Shown piece after piece: positions 1 through 7,981 of a stretch of 49,693 nucleotides of DNA. Source of the stretch: Candidatus Minthosoma equi (GTDB taxonomy: Bacteria; Bacteroidota; Bacteroidia; Bacteroidales; Bacteroidaceae). Under the pieces are notes generated by a model. It saw nothing but the letters and a program-made list of their open reading frames with translations. It was not told the DNA's origin and ran no database searches. The stretch lies in NCBI GenBank assembly GCA_018064885.1, contig JAGHUI010000050.1, forward strand, positions 1 through 49,693. The letters run 5' to 3'. Numbering within the stretch: the stretch's first letter is position 1; every line of letters begins with the position of its first letter. Made by a program: the position numbers and the translations under genes.

Positions 1-291
1 GTGAATGAGTGCAGCATTGCCTGCGGTGTCAATGCCAGCCAGACTCGCGCGGTGATCGATGCTCTCATCAACCGTATGGTGGCGTTCATGCAGGTGGGCC
101 ATTCAATCCGTCTGGGCGATTTTGGCTCGTTCAAGCCTGTGTTCAACGCTAAGTGCGTGAAGACTGCTGAGGAGGCTACGGCTGACACTGTGACCATCAA
201 GAAGATCCAGTTCCGTCCAGGAAAAGTATTTCGCACCATGCTCAATGACCTTGAGGTGCAGAGCGCAAGCAAGACACTGGATGAGGAGTAG
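1..291 (+). CDS. HU-like DNA-binding protein, 5'-truncated by window edge
   Basis: This is the C-terminal part of a histone-like HU/IHF-fold protein of the Bacteroidetes type. The visible 96 residues include the helix region, the RLGDFGSF strand that precedes the DNA-binding arm, and a closing FRPG segment typical of these HU-like proteins. Family members carry some 40-50 residues before this point, so the GTG at base 1 is probably an internal codon and the gene begins outside the window. The family bends and compacts DNA in the cytoplasm. The family assignment is fairly sure; the true start cannot be seen. Confidence 0.75.
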   Translation: MNECSIACGVNASQTRAVIDALINRMVAFMQVGHSIRLGDFGSFKPVFNAKCVKTAEEATADTVTIKKIQFRPGKVFRTMLNDLEVQSASKTLDEE

Positions 292-295
292 AAAG

Positions 296-391
296 ACCCT
301 CTCTCCCCAAGCCCTCTCCCGTAGGGAGGGGGAAAGACCCTCTCTCCCCACAAGGGGGTATCTCCCCCGTGGAGGGGGAGACCATGCGGGA
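296..391. repeat. G/C-rich palindromic intergenic repeats (REP-like)
   Basis: Two near-copies of a CCCTCTCCCC motif lie here with short inverted repeats: CCCTC/GAGGG arms around 313-330 and CTCCCCC/GGGGGAG arms at 362-380. The unit ends with CCATGCGGGA at 382-391. A related element at 2642-2688 ends with CCATACGGGA, so this is a dispersed family and not a one-off. No reading frame is supported through it. It sits just after the HU stop codon and could act as a transcript-end structure. Confidence 0.6.
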
Positions 392-607
392 CAAAAGCAG
401 ACCTATAATAGGGGCATCCTAAGAGAAAGAAGAACGCTTCGCTGAGTAAGACCATGCGGAGCTCTTCTTCTCTGTTTTTGGCAAGCCAAGCACTTCGCGA
501 TAACTTCATCTTTGGATGAGAAAAATCTGTGAAATCTGTGGGCAAAAGAAAAAGCCATTCGGATTGAGTTCCGGATGGCTTTGCTGTATATGTAGTTGTA
601 TATGTAT

Positions 608-704
608 TTAAAAAAATCGGAGGCGACTCGTTTCACAACGGGACGCCTTCAGCCTTCAATAGGTATCAGTTTTTTTTAAGGTAAAAAGATTGTTTTCAGG
701 ATAA
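608..704 (-). ncRNA. candidate small RNA of about 95 nt, antisense to flanking genes
   Basis: A minus-strand promoter with good Bacteroidetes consensus (711-741) points into this gene-free stretch. About 60 bases further on is a strong hairpin: 619-632 pairs with 637-650, with one mismatch and a 4-base loop. On the minus strand it is followed at once by seven T residues (610-616 on the plus strand). Promoter plus intrinsic terminator define a transcript of about 95 nt with no credible reading frame. It does not look like SRP RNA, tmRNA or RNase P RNA to me. Ends are approximate. Confidence 0.45.
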
Positions 705-710
705 CGGGTG

Positions 711-741
711 CAAAGGTACGACATTTTTTCGGATTGACAAG
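711..741 (-). promoter_or_regulatory. minus-strand promoter of candidate small RNA
   Basis: On the minus strand the box TACCTTTG (711-718) matches the Bacteroidetes -7 consensus TAnnTTTG. CTTG (738-741), close to the -33 TTTG, lies 19 bases upstream, which is the usual spacing. It points away from glnS into the stretch holding the terminator-like hairpin at 619-650. Confidence 0.5.
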
Positions 742-789
742 AGTTTTGATTCAAGTTTTTTGAATGTTTTTTGTAATTAATAAAGTGCG

Positions 790-824
790 TTTGACTGTAG
801 TATGGAAAAAACTTTGTAAATTTG
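790..824 (+). promoter_or_regulatory. probable glnS promoter
   Basis: TAAATTTG at 817-824 is an exact -7 box (TAnnTTTG) and TTTG at 790-793 can serve as the -33 element, 23 bases away, slightly longer than usual. The glnS start codon is about 35 bases further on. Confidence 0.55.
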
Positions 825-859
825 CACAATAATTAACGTATATAATAATTCAAATAAAT

Positions 860-2641
860 ATGATTGTGGAAAAGTCCGAAGAAATCAAGACTGAAGAGGG
901 AAAAGAGAAGTCATTGAACTTCATCGAGGAAATGATTGTAAAGGATCTGGCTGAAGGCTGGAATGGTGGAAAGGTTCAGACACGTTTCCCACCAGAGCCT
1001 AACGGATACTTGCACATCGGTCATGCAAAAGCCATCGCTCTTGACTTCGGTGTTGCAAAGAAGTTCGGCGGAGTATGCAATCTCCGTATGGACGACACTA
1101 ATCCTCAGAAGGAAGATACAGAATATGTTGAAGCCATCAAGAAAGATATTGAGTGGCTTGGATTCAAGTGGGGCAACATCTATTACGCAAGCGACTATTT
1201 CCAGCAGCTTTGGGACTTCGCCGTTGCGCTCATCAAGCAGGGCAAAGCATACGTTGACGAGCAGACTGCAGAGCAGATTGCGGAGCAGAAAGGCACTCCT
1301 ACTCAGCCTGGCACAAACTCGCCATACCGCGACCGTCCTGTAGAAGAGAGCCTCAAGCTTTTCGAATATATGAACAGCGGAGAGTGCGAGCCTGGCAAGA
1401 TGATTCTTCGTGCTAAGATTGACATGGCAAGCGACAACATGCATTTCCGCGATCCTATCATGTACCGTGTGCTCAATCTTCCACACTGGCGCACAGGCAA
1501 CAAGTGGAACGCCTACCCAATGTACGACTTCACTCACGGCCAGTGCGACTACTGGGAAGGTGTAACTCACTCACTTTGCACGCTTGAGTTCGTCAGCCAT
1601 CGTCCTCTCTACGATTTGTTTGTAGATTGGGCAAAGCAGACTGATGGCACAGACAACCCAATAAGCGACAATCGTCCAAGACAGACAGAGTTCAACAAAC
1701 TGAACCTCACTCATATTCTCCTTTCCAAGCGCAACCTTCTCATTCTTGTAAAGGAAGGTGTCGTAAATGGATGGGACGATCCACGAATGCCAACTATCTG
1801 CGGTTTCCGCCGTCGCGGATACAGTCCAGAAGGCATCCTTTCTTTCATCGACAAGATTGGTTACACAAAGTTTGATGCGCTCAATCAGATGTCGCTTTTC
1901 GAAAGCGCCGTTCGCGACGACTTGAACAAGAAGGCACAGCGTGTCAGCGCCGTAGTCAATCCTGTTAAGCTTGTCATCGACAACTTCCCTGAGGGCGAGG
2001 TTGAGACATACACTGCTATCAACAACCCAGAGAACGAAGCCGACGGCACACACGAGATTGAGTTCAGCCGCGAGCTCTGGATAGAGCGCGAGGACTTCAT
2101 GGAAGATGCACCAAAGAAATTCTTCCGTCTCGGTCCTGGCAAGGAAGTCCGACTCAAGAACTCATACATCATCAAGTGCAGCGAAAACCTCGACGAATGT
2201 GTGCGCAAGGATGCAGAAGGCAACATCGTTGAGATTCATGCAGAGCTTGTTCCTGAGACAAAGACAGGGCAGGCTAACAGCAACATGAAGATCAAGGGAA
2301 AGACTATCCACTGGGTCAGCTGCAACCACTGCATCGAAGCAGAAGTGCGCAACTACGACCGTCTCTGGATGGTTGAGAATCCACGTGATGAAGTTGCCGC
2401 ATACAGCAAAGAGCATGGAGACGTGAGAGGCATAGAGGCTATGCGCCCATTCCTCAATCCAAACAGCTTGGAAATCAAGAAGGCATACGTGGAAAAGTGG
2501 CTCACTACAAGAAAGCCTATGGACTACCTGCAGTTCCAGCGCATTGGCTACTACAATGTTGACATCGATTCTACTCCAGAGCACCTCGTGTTCAACAGAA
2601 CTGTAGGTTTGACAGATGCTTGGAAGAAGATAAATAAGTAA
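860..2641 (+). CDS. glnS: glutaminyl-tRNA synthetase
   Basis: Class I aminoacyl-tRNA synthetase that charges tRNA-Gln with glutamine in the cytoplasm. At 593 residues it is of usual length. The Rossmann catalytic domain shows PPEPNGYLHIGH with the HIGH signature at residues 52-55, and the KMSKS-like loop reads LSKRN near residue 290. The anticodon-binding beta-barrel part follows, from about residue 355 to the end. The ATG at 860 follows a consensus promoter. It is separated from the TPR gene by a G/C-rich palindrome, so it may be transcribed alone. Glutaminyl-tRNA synthetase is preferred over the glutamyl enzyme because of the PPEPNG motif and overall similarity. Confidence 0.95.
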   Translation: MIVEKSEEIKTEEGKEKSLNFIEEMIVKDLAEGWNGGKVQTRFPPEPNGYLHIGHAKAIALDFGVAKKFGGVCNLRMDDTNPQKEDTEYVEAIKKDIEWLGFKWGNIYYASDYFQQLWDFAVALIKQGKAYVDEQTAEQIAEQKGTPTQPGTNSPYRDRPVEESLKLFEYMNSGECEPGKMILRAKIDMASDNMHFRDPIMYRVLNLPHWRTGNKWNAYPMYDFTHGQCDYWEGVTHSLCTLEFVSHRPLYDLFVDWAKQTDGTDNPISDNRPRQTEFNKLNLTHILLSKRNLLILVKEGVVNGWDDPRMPTICGFRRRGYSPEGILSFIDKIGYTKFDALNQMSLFESAVRDDLNKKAQRVSAVVNPVKLVIDNFPEGEVETYTAINNPENEADGTHEIEFSRELWIEREDFMEDAPKKFFRLGPGKEVRLKNSYIIKCSENLDECVRKDAEGNIVEIHAELVPETKTGQANSNMKIKGKTIHWVSCNHCIEAEVRNYDRLWMVENPRDEVAAYSKEHGDVRGIEAMRPFLNPNSLEIKKAYVEKWLTTRKPMDYLQFQRIGYYNVDIDSTPEHLVFNRTVGLTDAWKKINK

Positions 2642-2688
2642 GGCCCCCTTCTAACTCCCCCCAAGGGGGGAGGATGCCATACGGGATA
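2642..2688. repeat. G/C-rich palindrome, same family as 296-391
   Basis: A perfect 8-bp inverted repeat CTCCCCCC/GGGGGGAG (2655-2662 and 2665-2672) is followed by CCATACGGGATA (2677-2688), nearly identical to the tail of the element at 382-391. It lies directly behind the glnS stop codon and could end or protect the transcript. Confidence 0.6.
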
Positions 2689-2722
2689 TTCCACGAGAAC
2701 ATAAAAACTTAAAAAACAGATA

Positions 2723-4297
2723 ATGGCAAACAACTATTTCGAATCAGAAGAGTTTCGAGAGATATTGGACGCTTACGAAAAAAGCGTTATTGCTCAAGAA
2801 ACCGTCTATTTCGACGAAGACGACTTCGCCGACATAGCTGACCATTATCTGCAGTTAGACAAATCCGACCTTGGCATGATTGCTGTTGAGAAGGGACTCG
2901 CATGCCATAAAGACAGCGAAGTGCTTCTCTCTATGAAGAGCGCTATTCTCATCTACAGAAGAGATTTTGACCAAGCAATAGAAATCATCAACAATCTCGA
3001 CAAGAATTCATCCGACATTCGCTATCAGTTAGCTCAGCTGAAATACGCTTACGACATGGACTCGGAAGGAGCAGAAAAGCTCTTCCGCAAATGGATGAAA
3101 GCTGAAGACTATGAGCATAGCGACGAAGAAGGCAAGCGAGAAATCTACATGCATATCATCTCATCTTTTGTGGAACTCAGAGGAAAGGATGAAAGAGGCA
3201 TGAATCTGTGGGACGTCGTGATGGTTCGCAAGTGGGTAGAGGAATACATGAGCAACTTCTCACCCCTTGGAAAGTACGATACAGACATACAGGTCATAGA
3301 CCTTTGCAAAGACAATGACCTTGCCGATCTGATGGTGAAAGGACTCAACGAAATCCTAGAAGAAAGACCATACGTCAATAAAGGCTGGCAAAATCTCGCT
3401 TTGGCATATTTCACCCTCTGCAAATACGAACAAGCATTGGAAGCGTGCGACTTCGCTCTCGCCATAAACCCTAACGACAAGGAAGCATTGCTGACCAAGG
3501 CACACAGCATGTATGCCCTGAACAACAAAAAGGGATGCATAGAATACTTCCAAGCATACATCGAAAATGGCGGAGAGCCTATGCAATACGTTCCGCTGGC
3601 TGACTGTCTGTTCTTTGCAGGAAAGAAAGACGAAGCCATTGCCGAGCTGAGAAAGTTTGAAGACGCAATGATGGGAGATCATATCGACCTTTCATTCAAC
3701 AACGATGCCGAAATGAAGCAGGCATACATTCATCTATTGATAGATGCTGCCGACCTCTATTTCCAGAACAACTGTCCAGACGATGCCATAAGAGTATATA
3801 ATGTCATTGGACAAGTTGACGAAACCAACTGGAATGCATTCTTCATGGTTGGAGCCTGCCACATAATGAAGGCAGACCTGCAAGGCGCATTTGAAGCATT
3901 CGACGAAGCCGTCGTCCGAGCTGAAGACCCTGTGATGGTGGCTTTGGATATTCTTATGGCATTCGCCTTCAACAACTACCCAAAATGCTCTATCGTTGTG
4001 TTCGATACTGTTCAGAACATCTGCGACACACACAGCACAAGCGAATTTGCAAAGAACTTCACTACAGTCAAATCTCTGTGCTATCTGAAGAATGGCGACA
4101 TTGACCTGTTCTACGAAAACTTCAAACTCGCAATAAACGAGTCTCCAAAATTCGTAAGGATTGTATATGACGGAATTTTTCCTGAAGAAATGGCAACAGA
4201 AGAATGGTATGACTACGCCAAGAATCACATCGATGAAATCGACGTTGACAATTGGACAGCAAAACGAAAAAATAACGAAAACGATAACGATAACTAA
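2723..4297 (+). CDS. tetratricopeptide-repeat protein
   Basis: A 524-residue, acidic, soluble-looking protein without signal peptide. Helical repeat pairs with TPR spacing are clearest at residues about 212-275 (the block with NLALAYF and AINPNDKEALL) and again near 355-400. TPR proteins are scaffolds for protein-protein contacts; the partner is unknown. The C-terminus ends in NENDNDN encoded by the first units of a hexanucleotide array, and its stop codon TAA at 4295 is a one-base variant of a repeat unit (GAAAAC to TAAAAC). dapA follows 99 bases later and may be co-transcribed. Confidence 0.8.
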   Translation: MANNYFESEEFREILDAYEKSVIAQETVYFDEDDFADIADHYLQLDKSDLGMIAVEKGLACHKDSEVLLSMKSAILIYRRDFDQAIEIINNLDKNSSDIRYQLAQLKYAYDMDSEGAEKLFRKWMKAEDYEHSDEEGKREIYMHIISSFVELRGKDERGMNLWDVVMVRKWVEEYMSNFSPLGKYDTDIQVIDLCKDNDLADLMVKGLNEILEERPYVNKGWQNLALAYFTLCKYEQALEACDFALAINPNDKEALLTKAHSMYALNNKKGCIEYFQAYIENGGEPMQYVPLADCLFFAGKKDEAIAELRKFEDAMMGDHIDLSFNNDAEMKQAYIHLLIDAADLYFQNNCPDDAIRVYNVIGQVDETNWNAFFMVGACHIMKADLQGAFEAFDEAVVRAEDPVMVALDILMAFAFNNYPKCSIVVFDTVQNICDTHSTSEFAKNFTTVKSLCYLKNGDIDLFYENFKLAINESPKFVRIVYDGIFPEEMATEEWYDYAKNHIDEIDVDNWTAKRKNNENDNDN

Positions 4298-4372
4298 AAC
4301 GATAACGAAAACGAAAACGAAAACGATAACGAAAACGATAACGAAAACGAAAACGAAAACGAAAACGATAAC
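4277..4372 (+). repeat. 16-unit hexanucleotide tandem repeat (GAAAAC/GATAAC)
   Basis: Sixteen consecutive hexamers, each GAAAAC or GATAAC except unit 4 (TAAAAC, 4295-4300). Read in the frame of the TPR gene they encode Glu-Asn and Asp-Asn pairs. Unit 4 creates the stop codon. Without it the frame would run through all remaining units and stop at TAA 4385-4387, just before the dapA start. Changes in unit number would keep the frame but alter the spacing between the two genes. Confidence 0.9.
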
Positions 4373-4396
4373 GAAATACGAAAATAATAATAAATA

Positions 4397-5293
4397 ATGG
4401 CAAGAATAAACAAATTCAAAGGCTTGGGCATTGCGCTCATCACGCCTTTCACAAAGGACGGACAAGTTGATTACACAGCACTTCGACGATTGCTCGACTA
4501 TCAGCTTTCCAACGGCATCGATTTCCTCTGCGTGCTTGGCACAACAGCAGAAACACCAACATTGACTGCAGAAGAAAAGCAGAATGTCATCAACCTTGTG
4601 AAAGACAAAGTCCAGGGCAAGCTGCCTATCCTTCTCGGTATGGGAGGCAACAACACAGCAGCTGTAGTTGAACAGGTTAAGACAACAGATTTCAAAGGCA
4701 TCGACGGAATCCTTTCTGTATGCCCTTACTACAACAAGCCATCACAGGAAGGACTCTACCAGCACTTCAAGGCAATTGCAGAAGCAAGTCCCGTTCCTGT
4801 AGTCCTCTACAATGTTCCTGGTCGTGTAGGTGTAAACATGACAGCAGAGACAACCCTTCGTCTTGCCAACGACTGCGAGAACATCGTAGCCATCAAGGAA
4901 GCATCAGGCAACTTCACACAGATTGACGACATTATCAAGAACAAGCCAGCAGACTTCGACGTGCTCTCAGGCGACGACGGCATCACATTCCCTCTCATCA
5001 CCCTCGGAGCTGCAGGTGTAATCTCCGTAATCGGCAATGCTCTTCCAAAGGAATTCTCACGCATGGTTCGCCTTGCCTTGAATGGTGACTACAACAACGC
5101 ACTCACCATTCACCATAAGTTCACCGAGCTCTTCAAGCTTCTCTTCGTAGATGGCAACCCAGCAGGAGTCAAGGCAATGCTCAACTCTATGGGACTCATC
5201 GAAAACGAGCTGCGTCTGCCACTTGTGCCATCACGCATCTCCACATTCGAGAAGATTGCCACAATCATCAGAGAACTGAATATCAAGTGCTAA
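4397..5293 (+). CDS. dapA: 4-hydroxy-tetrahydrodipicolinate synthase
   Basis: Condenses pyruvate with aspartate semialdehyde in the lysine/diaminopimelate pathway, in the cytoplasm. At 298 residues it is of typical length for this TIM-barrel lyase. The Schiff-base lysine is in VAIKEASGN near residue 167, the catalytic tyrosine in VLYNVPGR near residue 138, and the GTTAE and CPYYNKP motifs are intact. The start ATG follows an A-rich leader made partly of the hexamer array, so translation may be sensitive to array length. A strong terminator follows. Confidence 0.95.
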   Translation: MARINKFKGLGIALITPFTKDGQVDYTALRRLLDYQLSNGIDFLCVLGTTAETPTLTAEEKQNVINLVKDKVQGKLPILLGMGGNNTAAVVEQVKTTDFKGIDGILSVCPYYNKPSQEGLYQHFKAIAEASPVPVVLYNVPGRVGVNMTAETTLRLANDCENIVAIKEASGNFTQIDDIIKNKPADFDVLSGDDGITFPLITLGAAGVISVIGNALPKEFSRMVRLALNGDYNNALTIHHKFTELFKLLFVDGNPAGVKAMLNSMGLIENELRLPLVPSRISTFEKIATIIRELNIKC

Positions 5294-5318
5294 CAAGCAC
5301 AACATATCATAGACATAA

Positions 5319-5360
5319 AAAAAGGCAAGGGAAACAGCATCGTTTCCCTTGCTTTTTTTA
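5319..5360. terminator. bidirectional intrinsic terminator
   Basis: The inverted repeat GGCAAGGGAAAC/GTTTCCCTTGC around 5324-5352 is preceded by seven A and followed by seven T. It can end both dapA (+) and the convergent DUF5686 gene (-), which meet here. Confidence 0.9.
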
Positions 5361-5361
5361 T

Positions 5362-7968
5362 TTAGAACGTCATTCTGACCTTGAATCGTATGCCCCATTT
5401 ATTGGTGTTAGGATCGTCTAAATAAGTGAGGCGGCGAACATAGTCAATCTCTATGAGTTTGAAGATGTTGTGAATACCTACTCGCCACTCTATGTACGGC
5501 TTGTTCTTGTCCATGCATACGGTGTTCTGCTCGTAAGTACCATCAGCACGGAAATGTCCAGGGAAATAGAAGAGGTCTTTATCGGTATAGCCAGAAGATG
5601 CTGGATTATTCTTGTCGGTGAGCTGTCCCCAGAGTACATTGATACCTATGCATTCACGCCACTTGAGCCGCTTGAGCAATGGGATGCGGTTGAAGAGCCA
5701 TCCGTTCAAGTCCCACTCGGACAGCAGGGAGGCATAACGATCGTTGAGAAACTCAAGATTTGAGATGAGATAGAAGGTGTTGTCTTCAATGATATAGCTT
5801 GTGTTTGCAGCAGGATGTATGAGCAATGGAAAAGGCACTTTGTTCCATTGCGCACCAGCCTTGATGTCAGCATCAAACTTACCGAACTGTCTCATATAGA
5901 TGCGCTTATACAGTCCTATCTCTGTAACATTATAATTGTACTGACCACCAAAGATTCCATTCACGCCGCAGGTGTGACTGAACGACAATATCGGTGCATC
6001 ATGATTAACCTTGATGCGGCGCTGCTTAGTGTTGATGTAGGTTACATTCGGCTCGTATGTAACACCAAACTTGAACTCAGCAGTTGTGATGCTCGGAACC
6101 CATTTGTCTGGATTGTTCATAGGAGCCCCTACCCCATCCAGGCGCTGGAAGAACAGAGCATCGACAGGATGGTTGCGAGTGCTGGTGAATTGTCCGTTCA
6201 GCTTCAGACCGTACTCATATTCGTGGGTATAATCGACACGCAGTTCACGAGTGTGATTGTATTGGTCAACGGTTGACGACCTAAGGGCAAGGAACATGTT
6301 GTCCTTGTCGGTTGGCACAAACTTGTCGAAAGGAGACACAATGTCGTCTATCCAATAGACACTCAAGTTCCGCTGCGGAAATTCTCTTGGCAGATAAGCT
6401 TTCTTGTTGAATGCGTATGTGAGCTGTCCTTTCCAATAGATATTCTGATGCTGTGTGCCGTATGCTACATAGCCATTAGCAAAAAGATGCGGAGAGAGAT
6501 TGGCTGTTGTCAGAGCCGAAGCACGAAGACGGAGCCCATCATAGTGATTTGCGGAAATCATGGTGTTGACAGGTCCAATGTCTATGCGGCTCGGATGCAG
6601 AGAGTCGCCTGTCTCGACAAAGTTCTCGACCAATGCCTTGAAGCCGAAAAGCACATACTTGAAGCCTTTGATATGGGTAAGTTTATCAAGGAATCCATCC
6701 ATCTTATCTTCGGAAGATGTAAGCTGAACAGCACGATATTTATTCCAATAGTCATCGTCCTGCATTGAGGCATCAGGTTCGCGGAACACATTGCCCTTGA
6801 TCTGCTTGAACAGAGAGCGAGGAATCTCTTCAAAGCTGACATCGCTCAATCGGGTGACTTTCTGCACTTGGAACTTGCCAAGCCATTTTGTAAGCTTCAG
6901 TTCCACGAGCATGTCGTTGGTAGAAGCTATGCGATCGCCTGTATCAAGCTCTGTAAAGTCCTGAGAGATAATCATATTCTCCACAAAGTTCACATCTGAG
7001 CGTCTTGGAATTGTCAGTTCAACCCTGCGGACTTGGAATGTGCTGTCAGGATCTAACGTGATGAAAAGATGGCCAGAGAAACCGAAATCCTGCTGATTGT
7101 TTGGCAAGAAACCTACATCAACAACCTTGTCTTTCTCTATGAAAATGGTGTCCTGCAGATAATAGCGATAGAATGATATGGCATTGTCTGCTATTGGCGA
7201 ACGGAACGGATATTGCAGCAGACGGCATTCTTCCTCGTAGATGTTCACATCGGTAAACACGTCTTTCAATGTCGTTGTGAGAATTTCACCTGTGTTCACC
7301 AATTCGGTAACACCCTTGTTGCTTTCGCCTTTGATGATCTGCTTTTCCGATTTTGGATCCTTGCGGTAGTATGTTTCCGAAAGTGTCTCATCGACAGTAA
7401 GGGGAAGGGTGAGTTTACCTGTTAATGGCTGAACCTCAACATGATCCTTCAAGAATGCAAAGCGCTTATACTCGCCCTCGTCGAAAACCTTATCGCTCAC
7501 TTCGTTGAGAGAGAAGGTCATCTTCTCATATTTCGTGTAAGTGAAAAAGTCCTTTGAGCGCAGGTCGCTCATCTTCTTGTTGGCAATCACTTTCTTCATC
7601 AGCTCGACAGCAGGGTTGTTTTTTCTGCTGTATTTCCCTTTTCGTGCAGAAACGGTGACGCCAGAAAGTGTCTTGGAATCTGGGACAAGTTTGATGGTGA
7701 TGTCTTTGTTCTTGCCAAACTCCTTTAGCTTAACTTTCTGAATCTGATAACCCATGGAAGATACAGTCAATTCATGCAAGGTGCTGTCTTCCTTTATCAC
7801 GAAACGACCGTTCTCGTCCGTCTGCTCTCCTACATTCTTTCCTTCATAATAGACATTGACATAGTCGAGCACCTCACGAGTCTTGCTGTCGATGACCTTT
7901 CCTGTCACCTGAGCATTAGCGTGAAGCACACAGATTATCGTGACTATTATTGAAAAAAATCTTCTCAT
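5362..7968 (-). CDS. DUF5686/carboxypeptidase-regulatory-like outer-membrane protein
   Basis: An 868-residue exported protein of a family common in Bacteroidetes. Residues 1-19 form a signal peptide. Residues about 20-105 are a carboxypeptidase-D-regulatory-like beta-sandwich (VTGKVIDSKTREVLDYVNV), as in SusC-type proteins. The remainder matches the DUF5686 type, whose C-terminal part is rich in alternating strands and ends in an aromatic residue (RFKVRMTF), as outer-membrane beta-barrels do. Its function is unknown; a role in the outer membrane is inferred. It is the last gene of the long minus-strand series and starts 13 bases after the HAD gene. Confidence 0.8.
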   Translation of the reverse strand: MRRFFSIIVTIICVLHANAQVTGKVIDSKTREVLDYVNVYYEGKNVGEQTDENGRFVIKEDSTLHELTVSSMGYQIQKVKLKEFGKNKDITIKLVPDSKTLSGVTVSARKGKYSRKNNPAVELMKKVIANKKMSDLRSKDFFTYTKYEKMTFSLNEVSDKVFDEGEYKRFAFLKDHVEVQPLTGKLTLPLTVDETLSETYYRKDPKSEKQIIKGESNKGVTELVNTGEILTTTLKDVFTDVNIYEEECRLLQYPFRSPIADNAISFYRYYLQDTIFIEKDKVVDVGFLPNNQQDFGFSGHLFITLDPDSTFQVRRVELTIPRRSDVNFVENMIISQDFTELDTGDRIASTNDMLVELKLTKWLGKFQVQKVTRLSDVSFEEIPRSLFKQIKGNVFREPDASMQDDDYWNKYRAVQLTSSEDKMDGFLDKLTHIKGFKYVLFGFKALVENFVETGDSLHPSRIDIGPVNTMISANHYDGLRLRASALTTANLSPHLFANGYVAYGTQHQNIYWKGQLTYAFNKKAYLPREFPQRNLSVYWIDDIVSPFDKFVPTDKDNMFLALRSSTVDQYNHTRELRVDYTHEYEYGLKLNGQFTSTRNHPVDALFFQRLDGVGAPMNNPDKWVPSITTAEFKFGVTYEPNVTYINTKQRRIKVNHDAPILSFSHTCGVNGIFGGQYNYNVTEIGLYKRIYMRQFGKFDADIKAGAQWNKVPFPLLIHPAANTSYIIEDNTFYLISNLEFLNDRYASLLSEWDLNGWLFNRIPLLKRLKWRECIGINVLWGQLTDKNNPASSGYTDKDLFYFPGHFRADGTYEQNTVCMDKNKPYIEWRVGIHNIFKLIEIDYVRRLTYLDDPNTNKWGIRFKVRMTF

Positions 7969-7981
7969 CCAAAAAACATCT

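Larger units (their letters stand above)
292..859. other. 568-base gene-free stretch between the HU-like gene and glnS
   Basis: I find no convincing protein gene here. It holds the G/C-rich palindromes (296-391), a second inverted repeat at 551-582 whose minus-strand side is followed by a T-rich run, the candidate minus-strand RNA (608-704) with its promoter, and the glnS promoter near 790-824. The 551-582 hairpin (12-bp arms, one G-T pair) may be a back-up terminator for the minus-strand transcript. Confidence 0.5.

Noticed and set aside
403-636. 77-codon minus-strand frame starting with GTG
   Set aside because: It would start inside the terminator-like hairpin of the candidate RNA and has no ribosome-binding site or recognisable protein features.
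911-1570. 219-codon minus-strand frame inside glnS
   Set aside because: Antisense shadow of a well-supported tRNA synthetase gene; no promoter or ribosome site and Cys/Val-rich chance composition.
4122-4403. Minus-strand frame of alternating Arg/Phe/Tyr dipeptides
   Set aside because: It is only the reverse reading of the hexanucleotide array; no start context or homologous composition.
3734-4465. 243-codon minus-strand frame over the TPR and dapA genes
   Set aside because: Apparent hydrophobic Val/Phe/Ile repeats come from the reverse reading of the hexamer array; it is antisense to two clear genes.
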